Shown here in pieces: positions 1 to 7,820 of a DNA stretch of 14,274 bases (the stretch's first letter is position 1; each line of letters opens with the position of its first letter). The notes below the pieces were generated by a model. That model did not search any database. It had not been told where the DNA came from and was given only the letters and a program-made list of their open reading frames with translations. The stretch comes from Bacteroidota bacterium (lineage in GTDB: Bacteria; Bacteroidota; Bacteroidia; Bacteroidales; VadinHA17), in assembly GCA_021816545.1 (NCBI GenBank), contig JAKAXP010000031.1, positions 1-14,274 on the forward strand. The letters run 5' to 3'. Position numbers and translations under genes: made by a program.

Positions 1-708
1 CAGGAGTATGGTCACACTGCTGTAGACCACGGCCTTTGTGCTTGCACGTCCCACCTCAAGGGATCCTCCTTCGACTATGTATCCCTGGTACGCCGAGACT
101 GTTGTGATAATAAAGGCGAAGATTACAGTTTTTATCAGGGCATAGGTGATATAGTAAGGGATAAATGCATACTGAATGCCGTAGATATAATCCTGGGAAG
201 TGATGACGCCGGCGCTCGTACCCACAATCCATCCGCCGGTTATTCCGGTAATGATGCTTATCAGGGTGAGTATGGGGTTGAACAGGACGGCGGCGACCAC
301 TTTCGGCAGGATGACGTACGAAGCCGAGTTGACACCCATAAGTTCAAGGGCATCAATCTGTTCCGTCACCCTCATTGTGCCTATTTCGGATGCTATGTTT
401 GAACCTACCTTGCCGGCAAGGATAAGGGCCACGATTGTGGAGGAGAACTCAAGCAAAATCGAGTCCCTGGCGCCGAGGCCAATGAGGTAGGTCGGGTAGA
501 TCGGATTTTCAGTGTTGTAGGCTGTCTGGAGGGTGATTACAGCCCCCATGAAGAAGGAAACGATTGTGACAATGCCTATTGACCTGAGTCCCAGGCTCAC
601 CAGCTCCTTCATTGTCTGGCGGTAATAAATTGAATGCTTCTCAGGCCTGGCGAACACCCTGGCCAGCAACATCCAGTAAGAGCCGAATCCTGACAGGAAT
701 CTGAACAT
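1..708 (-). CDS. mlaE: MlaE-family ABC transporter permease (partial, C-terminus outside the window)
   Basis: Integral inner-membrane permease of the Mla-type ABC system that moves phospholipid between the membranes; the usual partners are an MlaF-like ATPase and an MlaD-like substrate-binding protein. Reading the minus strand from the ATG at 708-706 gives 236 codons in frame with no stop up to the window edge. The family usually runs about 245 residues, so only a short tail is missing. The diagnostic cytoplasmic loop is present around residues 109-135 (EIGTMRVTEQIDALELMGVN), followed by the usual aromatic/proline stretch SYVILPKVVA. Long hydrophobic segments lie near residues 44-62, 88-98, 135-160 and 185-206. 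A partner ATPase gene would be expected just beyond the left edge, but this cannot be seen. The gene diverges from the guanylyltransferase gene. The family call is secure; the lipid cargo and direction of transport are inferred from the family. Confidence 0.92.
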   Translation of the reverse strand, partial: MFRFLSGFGSYWMLLARVFARPEKHSIYYRQTMKELVSLGLRSIGIVTIVSFFMGAVITLQTAYNTENPIYPTYLIGLGARDSILLEFSSTIVALILAGKVGSNIASEIGTMRVTEQIDALELMGVNSASYVILPKVVAAVLFNPILTLISIITGITGGWIVGTSAGVITSQDYIYGIQYAFIPYYITYALIKTVIFAFIITTVSAYQGYIVEGGSLEVGRASTKAVVYSSVTILL

Positions 709-726
709 GTTTGTCAATTGTCAGCC

Positions 727-734
727 CAAATTTA
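727..734 (-). promoter_or_regulatory. Candidate -7 box for the mlaE permease gene
   Basis: On the minus strand this reads TAAATTTG, a perfect match to the Bacteroidota -7 consensus TAnnTTTG, about 18 bp before the ATG at 708. I could not find a convincing TTTG -33 element at the normal spacing. If used, it gives a very short leader of roughly 10-15 nt, which suits a phylum that does not depend on Shine-Dalgarno pairing. Confidence 0.4.
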
Positions 735-785
735 ACAATAATTCGCCGCACCGGACCCCGGGCCGGTTTTCCTGCAAGGTTTTTA

Positions 786-793
786 TATATTTG
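786..793 (+). promoter_or_regulatory. Candidate -7 box for the guanylyltransferase gene
   Basis: TATATTTG at this position matches TAnnTTTG exactly. A T-rich run (TTTT at 767-770) lies upstream, but the gap of 15 bp is shorter than usual, so the -33 element is weak. Transcription would begin near 800, about 20 nt before the ATG at 822. This supports that ATG over the in-frame ATG at 711, which would lie upstream of the promoter. Confidence 0.45.
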
Positions 794-821
794 TATTAAT
801 GCATATCCATTCAGAAAAATC

Positions 822-1907
822 ATGAAAAACCGCTATTTACTGATCATGGCCGGTGGTGTCGGAAGCCGTTTCTGGCCGTTGAGCAGGAGGGAGAAGTCAA
901 AGCAGTTTCTCGATATTCTCGGAACGGGAGAAACCCTGATCCAGATGACATACCGCCGCTTCAGGGACATCTGTCCGCCGGAAAACATCTATGTCGTCAC
1001 GAATGAGGATAGCAGTGACATGGTTGTCAGCCAGCTCGGTATTGATCCTGACCATGTCCTGGCTGAGCCGCTGAGACGAAACACCGCCCCATGCATTGCC
1101 TACGGGATTTTCCGCATTATGGCCGAGAATCCTGATGCCGTGATAGCTGTGGCTCCCTCGGATCATCTGATCACCAGGGAGGACGAGTTCAGGAAGGTGA
1201 TGGATGAAGCTTTCAGGTTCGCATCTGAGCATGATGCCCTGCTGACCCTCGGGATCAGGCCTGACAGACCTGAGACCGGCTACGGCTATATCCAGGCCAA
1301 CACCATGCAGCCTGTAAGAGGGTATGCGGATCTTCACAAGGTAAAGGCCTTTACCGAGAAGCCCGAACTTGCCATGGCGAAGCTTTTCATTGAGAGCGGC
1401 GACTTCTACTGGAACAGCGGCATTTTCATCTGGAGGGCTGCAACAGTCATGGAATCATATAACAGGCACCTGCCTGACATCTTCCATACATTCAACGAAG
1501 GGAAGGATCTCTTCAGCACATCCGCTGAAAAGGACTTCATAACAAGGGCATACGCCCAGTGCAGCAGCATCTCGGTTGATTACGGAATCATGGAGAAGGC
1601 TGACAATGTGTATGTCATATGCACTGACCTCGGCTGGTCAGATCTTGGGACATGGAGTTCGCTTTATCTTCATTCAGACCATGACAGGAATGATAATGCC
1701 GTGCTGAACTCGAAAGCCTTTACTTACAATTCTGAGGGAAACATAATAAGTCTTCCCCAGGGCAAGGTGGCCGTTATCCAGGGGCTGGATGACTACATCA
1801 TCATAGACAGTGGTGATGTGCTCTTGATAGTTTCACGGGAGCAGGAACAGAACATCAAGCTTTATCTTGATGATGTCGGCCGCGAGACGGGGGAGAAATA
1901 CCTGTAA
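822..1907 (+). CDS. manC: Mannose-1-phosphate guanylyltransferase (GDP-mannose pyrophosphorylase)
   Basis: Cytoplasmic enzyme joining mannose 1-phosphate and GTP to give GDP-mannose and pyrophosphate, which feeds mannose, fucose and rhamnose units of glycans. The 361-residue product has the nucleotidyltransferase signature GGVGSRFWPLSR at residues 11-22 with KQF at 27-29. It also has AEPLRRNTAP at 81-90, PSDH at 112-115, ETGYGYI at 151-157, FTEKP at 177-181, YWNSGIFIW at 196-204, SVDYGIMEK at 251-259 and GWSDLGTW at 271-278. It ends in a short beta-helical tail. The cupin phosphomannose isomerase domain of the roughly 470-residue bifunctional enzymes is absent, so it should be monofunctional. 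The open frame extends back to an ATG at 711, but those 37 residues do not resemble the family and contain the likely promoter, so I start at 822. It stands alone, bounded by a divergent promoter region and a terminator. Confidence 0.93.
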   Translation: MKNRYLLIMAGGVGSRFWPLSRREKSKQFLDILGTGETLIQMTYRRFRDICPPENIYVVTNEDSSDMVVSQLGIDPDHVLAEPLRRNTAPCIAYGIFRIMAENPDAVIAVAPSDHLITREDEFRKVMDEAFRFASEHDALLTLGIRPDRPETGYGYIQANTMQPVRGYADLHKVKAFTEKPELAMAKLFIESGDFYWNSGIFIWRAATVMESYNRHLPDIFHTFNEGKDLFSTSAEKDFITRAYAQCSSISVDYGIMEKADNVYVICTDLGWSDLGTWSSLYLHSDHDRNDNAVLNSKAFTYNSEGNIISLPQGKVAVIQGLDDYIIIDSGDVLLIVSREQEQNIKLYLDDVGRETGEKYL

Positions 1908-1944
1908 AAACAAAGAGAGAGGTTTCGTGCCTCTCTCTTTGTTT
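1908..1944. terminator. Bidirectional intrinsic terminator between manC and gldN
   Basis: A perfect 15-bp stem (1908-1922 pairing with 1930-1944) closes a 7-nt loop. The arms are AAACAAAGAGAGAGG and its exact complement. It starts on the base after the manC stop and ends 20 bp before the gldN stop. On the minus strand the right arm runs into TTTTT, and on the plus strand it ends CTTTGTTT, so it can stop transcripts from both convergent genes. It marks the 3' end of the gldKLMN transcript. Confidence 0.85.
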
Positions 1945-1964
1945 AAGTCAAATCCGAAGATCTG

Positions 1965-2819
1965 TTAGTATTCCCAGAGATCCTGTTCAAAGTTGAAGAT
2001 CTCGTTCTTTATCCTTTCCGCTTCGAAAATCTGTGACGGGCCCATCTTGTACTGGTTGATCGACCTGTCATCATAGACGTTGGATTCGGCAACTATATAA
2101 CCGTTGAACCTTCGCTGCAGCATCAGATCCTCAAAGGATATGCGCTGTGCGTCATTGAAGGAGTTGAATGCCTCGCTCTGTGCAAGTGCCTGCCTTACAT
2201 CTTCATACCTGATCCAGAAGAGGCGCCTCTTCACCAGTCTTGAGGTGATGGGGTCATAGCCCATATAGATGGGGCATATTCCTATTATACGGACATCGAG
2301 GCGCGAATGCTTCTTGTCAAAGAACCACTCCTCGAGCAGCATCAGCTGTTTGATGTCTGCCGGGTTCTCCATATTGGTCACTGTAGAGTCATGCTCCATG
2401 CCGTCAGCACCGACAACAGCAATTGTAATCGTATCACGGTTCATCTTTGCCGCAATGTCATTGTACGTTGTTGGTACTGTCATGGCGTCACCGTCAGTGG
2501 CCGGAACCCTTCCCGAGAGTATCTCATTCAGGAGGATACCTGAAAAATTCATCCTGCCGTCTGACATCTCAGAGATGAAGCGGTTGGTCGCTCCATCGTA
2601 CCTGAGTGACGGATAGTAGAGGTTCAGGTTCATCTTTTCCCTCAGGTCGATTATACGGTATAGTCTCTTTGACCAGATCACGTCTGATTCACCCAGGTAG
2701 GTATAATTCACCTTCTGGTTATCGGGCATCTGTTTTGTGTAGATGTCGCCGAACGACTGGGCCATTGCGCCTGTACAGATCAGGAGGCCTGCGAGGCCTG
2801 CCAGGATTGTCCTGTTCAT
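1965..2819 (-). CDS. gldN: Type IX secretion / gliding motility protein GldN (PorN)
   Basis: Periplasmic component of the type IX secretion system; in characterised species it joins the lipoprotein GldK/PorK to form a ring under the outer membrane and contacts the motor stalk GldM. The 284-residue product begins with a cleavable signal peptide (MNRTILAGLAGLLICTGAMA, cut before QSF). The family block YLGESDVIWSKRLYRIIDLR lies at about residues 41-60 and is followed by KMNLNLYYPS. A second landmark, DVRIIGICPIYMG, lies in the second half, with a characteristic YEDVRQ segment after it. Length matches the family (roughly 280-360, shorter end). It is the last gene of the block, starts 18 bp after gldM stops, and is followed by the bidirectional terminator. 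The ATG at 2819 is chosen because it directly begins the signal peptide. Confidence 0.93.
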   Translation of the reverse strand: MNRTILAGLAGLLICTGAMAQSFGDIYTKQMPDNQKVNYTYLGESDVIWSKRLYRIIDLREKMNLNLYYPSLRYDGATNRFISEMSDGRMNFSGILLNEILSGRVPATDGDAMTVPTTYNDIAAKMNRDTITIAVVGADGMEHDSTVTNMENPADIKQLMLLEEWFFDKKHSRLDVRIIGICPIYMGYDPITSRLVKRRLFWIRYEDVRQALAQSEAFNSFNDAQRISFEDLMLQRRFNGYIVAESNVYDDRSINQYKMGPSQIFEAERIKNEIFNFEQDLWEY

Positions 2820-2837
2820 GGTTTGTATCTTCTGTTG

Positions 2838-4481
2838 TTAGTTAATCTTAAGAATGATCGGGTTAAGGTCCCTGGTTCTGCCGTCGGGGCCGACTGCCTT
2901 GATCTTTTCAATTATCAGTTTCTGGCCGGCACGCAGGTTGGAGATAAGGCTCTTCTGCTTGTCGGTAAGCCTGTTGTTGTTTGATTCAGCCGTGATCTCA
3001 AATCCCTTGTCATTGACAGAGACCGTAAATCCTGTTACAGTATAGGTGAGGTCAAACTCAAAGTTTTCGAGCACTGCGGTCACCACCTGCTGTGCGGAGG
3101 CCACGCTCTTGAGCACGGTACCTTCCTTCATGTTTGCAAATCTTGCCTCCGGGTCAGGCAGTCTTCTTACCCTGAATTCCACAGCCGGGAATGTCTGCAC
3201 TTTGCCGTCGATATTGGCTGAAACGATGATCTCTGCGTTCTGGCCTACTGTACGGGGCTGTGCTACGTATTCACCGCGGTAGTCCTTGTATTTGCCCTTC
3301 TTGATGTCACCGTTTGTCATGCGGACGGTAAGCTTGTCTGATCCCACACCCGGAACTGAAATGTCAAGCGGGTTCTGGATGCCCTGGTAGAGGACGTTCA
3401 TTGCGGTGGGAGAGACAACCACGTTGGGCATGCCAACTGAGTATTTCTGATCAAAGTTGAAGGTACGTACGCTGCCGTCCGGGGCCTTCATCCTGATGAC
3501 GCCACCCCATGATTTTTCACCTACTGAAGTAGCCTTCACGTTGTAGATACCCCTTCCTGATTCATCGATATTGAGCTTCGTGGCGTTGGCGGATGGCTCA
3601 TATGTTTTTGTTCCGTCAGGATTATCCTTTGTAGTATACGGTCCGACGAAGATTTCCAGGTCCTGGGTGGTGTCAGTGGCAGCCACGAAAACGCGTGCAT
3701 CATACGTATTGCCCTGCATCACGTAAGAGGTGTTTGTAGTAACTGTTGGGACGATATAGTTGAATCTGAATGCGCCAGCGTCAATCTGGGTGTAAAGGAA
3801 GTTCAGAATATCGGTCTCTGCATTGCGGACGTCAACCTGCATCTTGGAAAGGATGGTTATTACGGCCACCAGTGGCAGGGTCTGAAAGTTGGCTGTGACC
3901 CAGTTCTCGGTTCCTGTCTTTTCAAGGTTTTGCGGGTCATCGGTATTGAGGATATCAAGTATCGACTGTTCAGCATTTGGATCCTTGCCTTCAAGTGTCT
4001 CAATAAGGAACTCACGGTAGTCTTCTATCAGCGCCTTGAGGTCATTCCCCTTACCGCCCTGGTTTGCACCTATAAGAATCTCCGAAGGAATGTTGTTCTC
4101 ATCGATCTTCTTTACCTTGGTGACATCAATCTGACCGTCAGGAAGAAGAGCTTCCGATTCCGGGCCTTCAGCTGTGGTAATGATCTCAATCTTAAGATCC
4201 TGGATGTAGTTGTAGACTTCATCAGCACGGCCTTTGACCTCGTAGGCCTTCACCTTCCAGGCGTCTGCCTTCTCGGGATTTTCTTCAGCAGCTGCCCTGA
4301 AAGCCGCATAGGTTTCCTCGTTCTTCTTAATGTAGTTGGCGGTGGTCTTGGTCAGGCTCAGGTCAACCTTCTTGAAAGCCTCAACCGCCTCCTTTGAAAC
4401 GTTAAGAGCAAGCATTGCTGTCAGGATGAGGTACATCATCCCGATCATCTTTTGCCGCGGGGTCTCTTTTCCCTTAGCCAT
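2838..4481 (-). CDS. gldM: Type IX secretion / gliding motor stalk protein GldM (PorM)
   Basis: Inner-membrane-anchored periplasmic stalk that forms the type IX secretion motor with GldL and passes its motion to the GldK/GldN ring. The 547-residue product opens with the family hallmark KETPRQKMIGMMYLILTAML (residues 5-24), a single transmembrane helix that continues into LALNVSKEAVEAF. Residues about 30-220 are rich in helix-forming residues, matching the helical first periplasmic domain. The remainder is beta-rich, as expected for the Ig-like domains of the stalk, including YVMQGNTYDARVFVAATDTT, VGEKSWGGVIRMKAPDGS and a terminal EKIKAVGPDGRTRDLNPI segment. The length fits the family (about 510-550). 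It lies 45 bp after gldL and 18 bp before gldN. The ATG at 4481 is chosen because it immediately precedes the conserved N-terminus. Confidence 0.95.
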   Translation of the reverse strand: MAKGKETPRQKMIGMMYLILTAMLALNVSKEAVEAFKKVDLSLTKTTANYIKKNEETYAAFRAAAEENPEKADAWKVKAYEVKGRADEVYNYIQDLKIEIITTAEGPESEALLPDGQIDVTKVKKIDENNIPSEILIGANQGGKGNDLKALIEDYREFLIETLEGKDPNAEQSILDILNTDDPQNLEKTGTENWVTANFQTLPLVAVITILSKMQVDVRNAETDILNFLYTQIDAGAFRFNYIVPTVTTNTSYVMQGNTYDARVFVAATDTTQDLEIFVGPYTTKDNPDGTKTYEPSANATKLNIDESGRGIYNVKATSVGEKSWGGVIRMKAPDGSVRTFNFDQKYSVGMPNVVVSPTAMNVLYQGIQNPLDISVPGVGSDKLTVRMTNGDIKKGKYKDYRGEYVAQPRTVGQNAEIIVSANIDGKVQTFPAVEFRVRRLPDPEARFANMKEGTVLKSVASAQQVVTAVLENFEFDLTYTVTGFTVSVNDKGFEITAESNNNRLTDKQKSLISNLRAGQKLIIEKIKAVGPDGRTRDLNPIILKIN

Positions 4482-4526
4482 TTGCTGATAGTTTAAATGT
4501 TAGCGTATATATTGATGATCTCAACA

Positions 4527-5381
4527 TTACTTCACGTTCATGGCGGCAAGCATATTGCCGTAGACATTGTTCAGGGAGTTGAGGTTTTCATTCAGCCTGG
4601 CAACCTGTTCACGGTATTTCTTTGTGTCATCGGCTGAACCGGAAAGGTCTTTCATCATACCCTCTATTCCCTTGTAAATAACTTCAGTGCTCTTAACATG
4701 GTCATTGGCTCCGCGAAGCTGAAGCTCATATGCTGCATTGAGGGCAGAGAGGTTCTTGTTGAGAGCCTCGAGCTTCTCATGATATGATTTGCCTCCGGTT
4801 TCAATTGTCTTCGATGTTTCTCCCATTGCCTGGTAGACAGGATTTGAATCAGCCATGTGTCTTGCTGTCTGTTTGGCAGACTCAGAGAGGTTCAGGAGAG
4901 ACTCGTTAGCCTTTCTTATTGTGCCGGCATACTCATTGGTAGTAGCTGCCAGGTCACCCATAGCGTTAAAGTTATTGGTGGTTTCGGTGAGTTTTTTCAG
5001 ACCCTGGCTGAGGCTGTCGAACACGGCGGGTGTTATACCTGCGTCGGCAAGCATCTTGTCAAACTGCGAGAGTCCTGCTCCGCCGCCGTAACCGCCGCCA
5101 CCGCCACCGATAGCTGCAAAGCCGATTTCCTCTCCGGAGTAGTTGGGATCTAGCTGCGGGTAAACGAGTTTCCAGTCCGGCTCTTCTTTAAGAGGCTCAA
5201 AGGCCGAAAAGAAGAATATGACAGCTTCAGTTATGAGACCCACTGACAGGAACAGACCTGCCATTGGATAGTGCTGAATCTTGAAGAGAGCACCGATGAT
5301 AACGACCGAGGCACCCCAGCCGTAAAGTTTTGCCATAAAACCTTTCCATCTGCTTGTGTGAACTAATTCCGAGAGGCCCAT
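4527..5381 (-). CDS. gldL: Type IX secretion / gliding motor protein GldL (PorL)
   Basis: Cytoplasmic-membrane motor subunit that surrounds the GldM transmembrane helices and uses the proton gradient. The 284-residue product has two transmembrane helices near residues 20-34 and 40-60, joined by the conserved KIQHYPMAG turn. The second helix (GLFLSVGLITEAVIFFFSAF) carries Glu52, which appears to correspond to the proton-related Glu49 studied in Flavobacterium johnsoniae GldL; I aligned this by eye. A glycine-rich linker at residues 92-103 then leads into a long cytoplasmic helical region with heptad-like spacing (about 140-284), consistent with coiled coil. The gap to gldK is 29 bp and to gldM 45 bp. 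I keep the ATG at 5381, but Met16 (5336, MAKLYGWGA) is a possible alternative start since homologues differ there. Confidence 0.94.
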   Translation of the reverse strand: MGLSELVHTSRWKGFMAKLYGWGASVVIIGALFKIQHYPMAGLFLSVGLITEAVIFFFSAFEPLKEEPDWKLVYPQLDPNYSGEEIGFAAIGGGGGGYGGGAGLSQFDKMLADAGITPAVFDSLSQGLKKLTETTNNFNAMGDLAATTNEYAGTIRKANESLLNLSESAKQTARHMADSNPVYQAMGETSKTIETGGKSYHEKLEALNKNLSALNAAYELQLRGANDHVKSTEVIYKGIEGMMKDLSGSADDTKKYREQVARLNENLNSLNNVYGNMLAAMNVK

Positions 5382-5410
5382 TATTGTGATTTTTTAAAAG
5401 TTAGACAGTA

Positions 5411-6745
5411 TTAGTTATTTACTCCGATATAAGTTCTGACATTCCGGAATCCCACAAATGATTTTGTAGAATCCTGGTATTCGTAATCCCTTGACGATGT
5501 CTGCATGAAGTATGCAATATCCTTCCATGATCCGCCCCTGATGACCTTGCGCTTGAGAACGGCAGGATCCTCCGGACGGGCATTGTATTCATAGTCGGGA
5601 TTAAGGTCATGGGTGAAGACATATGATGACGGATGGTAGGCGTTAGAGGTCCATTCGGCCACGTTGCCGGCCATATCAAACAGTCCGTATTCGTTTGGTT
5701 CGAAGGAGGCCACCTTGATTGTATAGACGGCTCCGTCGTCAATATAGTTCCCGCGAAGGGGCTTGAAGTTTGCGAGGAAGCAACCCTGGTAGTTGCGGGT
5801 ATAGGGGCCACCCCACGGATACATCGACAGGTCAAGGCCACCGCGGGCTGCATATTCCCATTCAGTCTCCAGCGGGAGGCGGTAGTTGTGAACATCGGCG
5901 ATGCCCTGTGCACGCAGGTGCTCGTTCATGAAGTTCGTACGCCATACGCTGAATGCGCGGGCCTGTACCCATGATACACCAACAACTGGATAGTCATCAT
6001 AACCGGGATGCCAGAAATAAAGCGTAGCCCACGGTTCGTTGAATGAATAGGTGAAGTCCCTGATCCATGCCAGGGTATCAGGATAGATATTTACAACATG
6101 ATGCATTATAAAGGAAGAGCGGTCCTTAACCTCCGTGGTGTTACCCTCGAGATCGGTGACAGTACCTTCGTACTTCTGGTCCTTGTAGTTATACCTGGCT
6201 TTTGCAGCCTGCTTGTAGTCAACCCAGAAATATGAGTAGTTCAGGAGCCGGGTGTCCCACTGCTTGTTCCCGTTGAATCTCTCCTCGGGAGGATAATACA
6301 TGCTCTCAAGCACTGCCTGAACGTTCTCATCTTCATAGTCAATCTCCTCATCCCAGTTCAGAACGTTGGGCTCCATTACATTACCCTCTTCATCAGTCCT
6401 GAAGAATTCGTAACCCTCAATGCCTTCCTCTCCCAGTTTTGTCCTGAGGATGGAGTCACGCACCCAGTAGGTGAACTGACGGTATTTATTATTGGTGATC
6501 TCTGTCTGGTCCATCCAGAATGCTTCAACCGTAACTGTTTTGGAGAGGCTGTTCATGGCGCGCAGAGGATCCTGGTCACTCGGTCCCTGAATAAAGGAAC
6601 CGGCCGGAATGAAAGCCATTTCAAACGGCTCCGGCTCGTAAAACTTCTTCCTTCCCTGAACGCCTGTCAACTCGCCTGATTCATAAGAGCCACAGCTGCT
6701 TAAAATCAAGATCAACGCAAGAGCTAAAAGGGTTACCTTTTTCAT
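5411..6745 (-). CDS. gldK: Type IX secretion / gliding motility lipoprotein GldK (PorK)
   Basis: Outer-membrane lipoprotein that builds the periplasmic ring of the type IX secretion system with GldN. The 444-residue product has a lipoprotein signal peptide ending in lipobox LSSC (Cys18), then an FGE-sulfatase-type fold. That fold runs from about residue 41 (FEMAFIPAGSFIQG) through DQTEITNNKYRQF at 79-91, YPVVGVSWVQA at 252-262, YRLPLETEWEYAARGG at 288-303, EYGLFDMAGNVAEWTSNAY at 352-370 and RGGSW at 403-407 to GFR at 432-434. The two catalytic cysteines of true formylglycine-generating enzymes are absent: Asp409 and Met414 occupy their expected places. The role is therefore structural, as is known for the family. 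A long insertion (about residues 100-220) separates the first block from the rest. It follows porP by 47 bp with no obvious promoter of its own. Confidence 0.95.
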   Translation of the reverse strand: MKKVTLLALALILILSSCGSYESGELTGVQGRKKFYEPEPFEMAFIPAGSFIQGPSDQDPLRAMNSLSKTVTVEAFWMDQTEITNNKYRQFTYWVRDSILRTKLGEEGIEGYEFFRTDEEGNVMEPNVLNWDEEIDYEDENVQAVLESMYYPPEERFNGNKQWDTRLLNYSYFWVDYKQAAKARYNYKDQKYEGTVTDLEGNTTEVKDRSSFIMHHVVNIYPDTLAWIRDFTYSFNEPWATLYFWHPGYDDYPVVGVSWVQARAFSVWRTNFMNEHLRAQGIADVHNYRLPLETEWEYAARGGLDLSMYPWGGPYTRNYQGCFLANFKPLRGNYIDDGAVYTIKVASFEPNEYGLFDMAGNVAEWTSNAYHPSSYVFTHDLNPDYEYNARPEDPAVLKRKVIRGGSWKDIAYFMQTSSRDYEYQDSTKSFVGFRNVRTYIGVNN

Positions 6746-6792
6746 ATACTCATTAATTTAAATATGCAAGTAATTTTATTTTTTGCTGTCCT

Positions 6793-7737
6793 TTACAGGA
6801 AACGGATACTCTTGTACCTGGTAACGCTCTTCCCGAGACCGACGTCGAAGCTGTAAGAAACGACGAACTCGTGCGAGCCGCTGGTTCCTTTTCTGATCTC
6901 CGATATCGGGAAGTCATATCCATATCCAATCTTTAGACCGTTGTACAATTCTATGCCTGCGAATCCTGTGATTGCGTCACTTATCCTGTAAGAAACGCCA
7001 CCCCATATCTTTTTATTGTATCTAACCATTGCGGTGGCTAAATATTGTGTTGCAGCCCCGTCATTCACAATAAAAACGGATGGGACAAGCTCAAAGGAAG
7101 GGTTCGGGAGCTGGAAGAAATAACCCGCTGTGAGGTAATATGTGCGGCTGACGTAAGTAGCTGTTTCCGAATATTTTATCTTCGGCTGGTTCAGGTGTGT
7201 GACGGATATGCCCGCATAGTAATTGAGTCCCTGGTAGAAGACTCCGGCAGAAATATCGAGTGCTATAAAAGATTCATCATTTTCGGGTATCAGCGGGTCC
7301 CCGGACGGTGGTGTGTGTCCCGGGCCTGATGGGATGAACCACTCAGGTGATACGGTCTTGTTTAGCATCCCGGCGCTGATTCCTGCCCCGAGGGTACCTG
7401 TACCTATTGAGAAAAGACCTGAATAGGCGAGGCTGATGTCAATGTCATTGCTGAAGCCGTACTTGTCAGCCTCAACGAGGAGGCCGGCACCGCTGCGGAA
7501 GCCGAAGAGGGTGAAGGGGGCATTTACGCTGAAGAGCATCGTTGAAGGGGCCCCGGGGAACCCGACCCACTGCTGGCGGGTGAGGGCTGAGGCAGTGATC
7601 ATCCCTGACATGCCCGAATACCCGGGATTAAATGCCTGGGTGTTGAACATATAATGGCTGAACACCGGATCCTGCTGACCGCAGACGATGCCCGCCGGGA
7701 GTAAAAATGCGAGGATGATTATCCTGAGTTTCTTCAT
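6793..7737 (-). CDS. porP: PorP/SprF-family type IX secretion membrane protein
   Basis: Predicted outer-membrane beta-barrel of the PorP/SprF family. Members act with the type IX secretion apparatus, and some anchor secreted adhesins at the surface. The 314-residue product starts with a signal peptide (MKKLRIIILAFLLPAGIVCG) followed by the family landmark QQDPVFSHYMFNTQAFNPGY at 21-40. Alternating beta-strand patterns follow, such as GFRSGAGLLVEADKYGFSND, LNYYAGISVTHLNQPKIKY and KIWGGVSYRISDAITGFAGI, and it ends at an aromatic residue and Leu (RFL). The frame is open back to 7854, but the extra 39 residues would bury the signal peptide, so I start at the ATG at 7737. The cysteine at the end of the signal peptide is not in a lipobox context. 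Position directly upstream of gldK is the order seen in Porphyromonas gingivalis (porP-K-L-M-N). Confidence 0.9.
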   Translation of the reverse strand: MKKLRIIILAFLLPAGIVCGQQDPVFSHYMFNTQAFNPGYSGMSGMITASALTRQQWVGFPGAPSTMLFSVNAPFTLFGFRSGAGLLVEADKYGFSNDIDISLAYSGLFSIGTGTLGAGISAGMLNKTVSPEWFIPSGPGHTPPSGDPLIPENDESFIALDISAGVFYQGLNYYAGISVTHLNQPKIKYSETATYVSRTYYLTAGYFFQLPNPSFELVPSVFIVNDGAATQYLATAMVRYNKKIWGGVSYRISDAITGFAGIELYNGLKIGYGYDFPISEIRKGTSGSHEFVVSYSFDVGLGKSVTRYKSIRFL

Positions 7738-7787
7738 ATTCAGGGGCTGCCAGTAAACCCTTACATATAACGGGTAAAATAAATAAA

Positions 7788-7818
7788 AAAATATACATGC
7801 CACAAAATTGAGGCCAAA
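7788..7818 (-). promoter_or_regulatory. Candidate promoter for porP-gldKLMN
   Basis: On the minus strand a TTTG (7818-7815, within TTTTTGG) is followed after 19 bp by TATATTTT (7795-7788). This differs from the Bacteroidota pattern TTTG-N19-21-TAnnTTTG only in the last base. It begins just past the stop of the ureohydrolase-like gene and would give a leader of about 40 nt before the porP ATG. The whole gap 7738-7820 is markedly A+T-rich compared with the genes on both sides. It would allow the secretion genes to be expressed separately from topA. Confidence 0.4.
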
Positions 7819-7820
7819 AA

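Noticed and set aside
897..1337. 146-codon open frame on the minus strand opposite manC
   Set aside because: It mirrors codon bias of manC, and the product has no family features.
3930..4397. 155-codon open frame on the plus strand opposite gldM
   Set aside because: Antisense shadow of a well-supported gene, with no promoter, no recognisable domain and no neighbour context.
5419..5913. 164-codon open frame inside gldK on the same strand
   Set aside because: It lies wholly within gldK in another frame, and its product is low-complexity, Pro/Thr/Arg-rich and matches no family. The gldK frame has clear conserved motifs.
6746..6792. Separate promoter for gldK
   Set aside because: The gap is A+T-rich, but I found no TAnnTTTG box with a TTTG at normal spacing. 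Read-through from porP is simpler.
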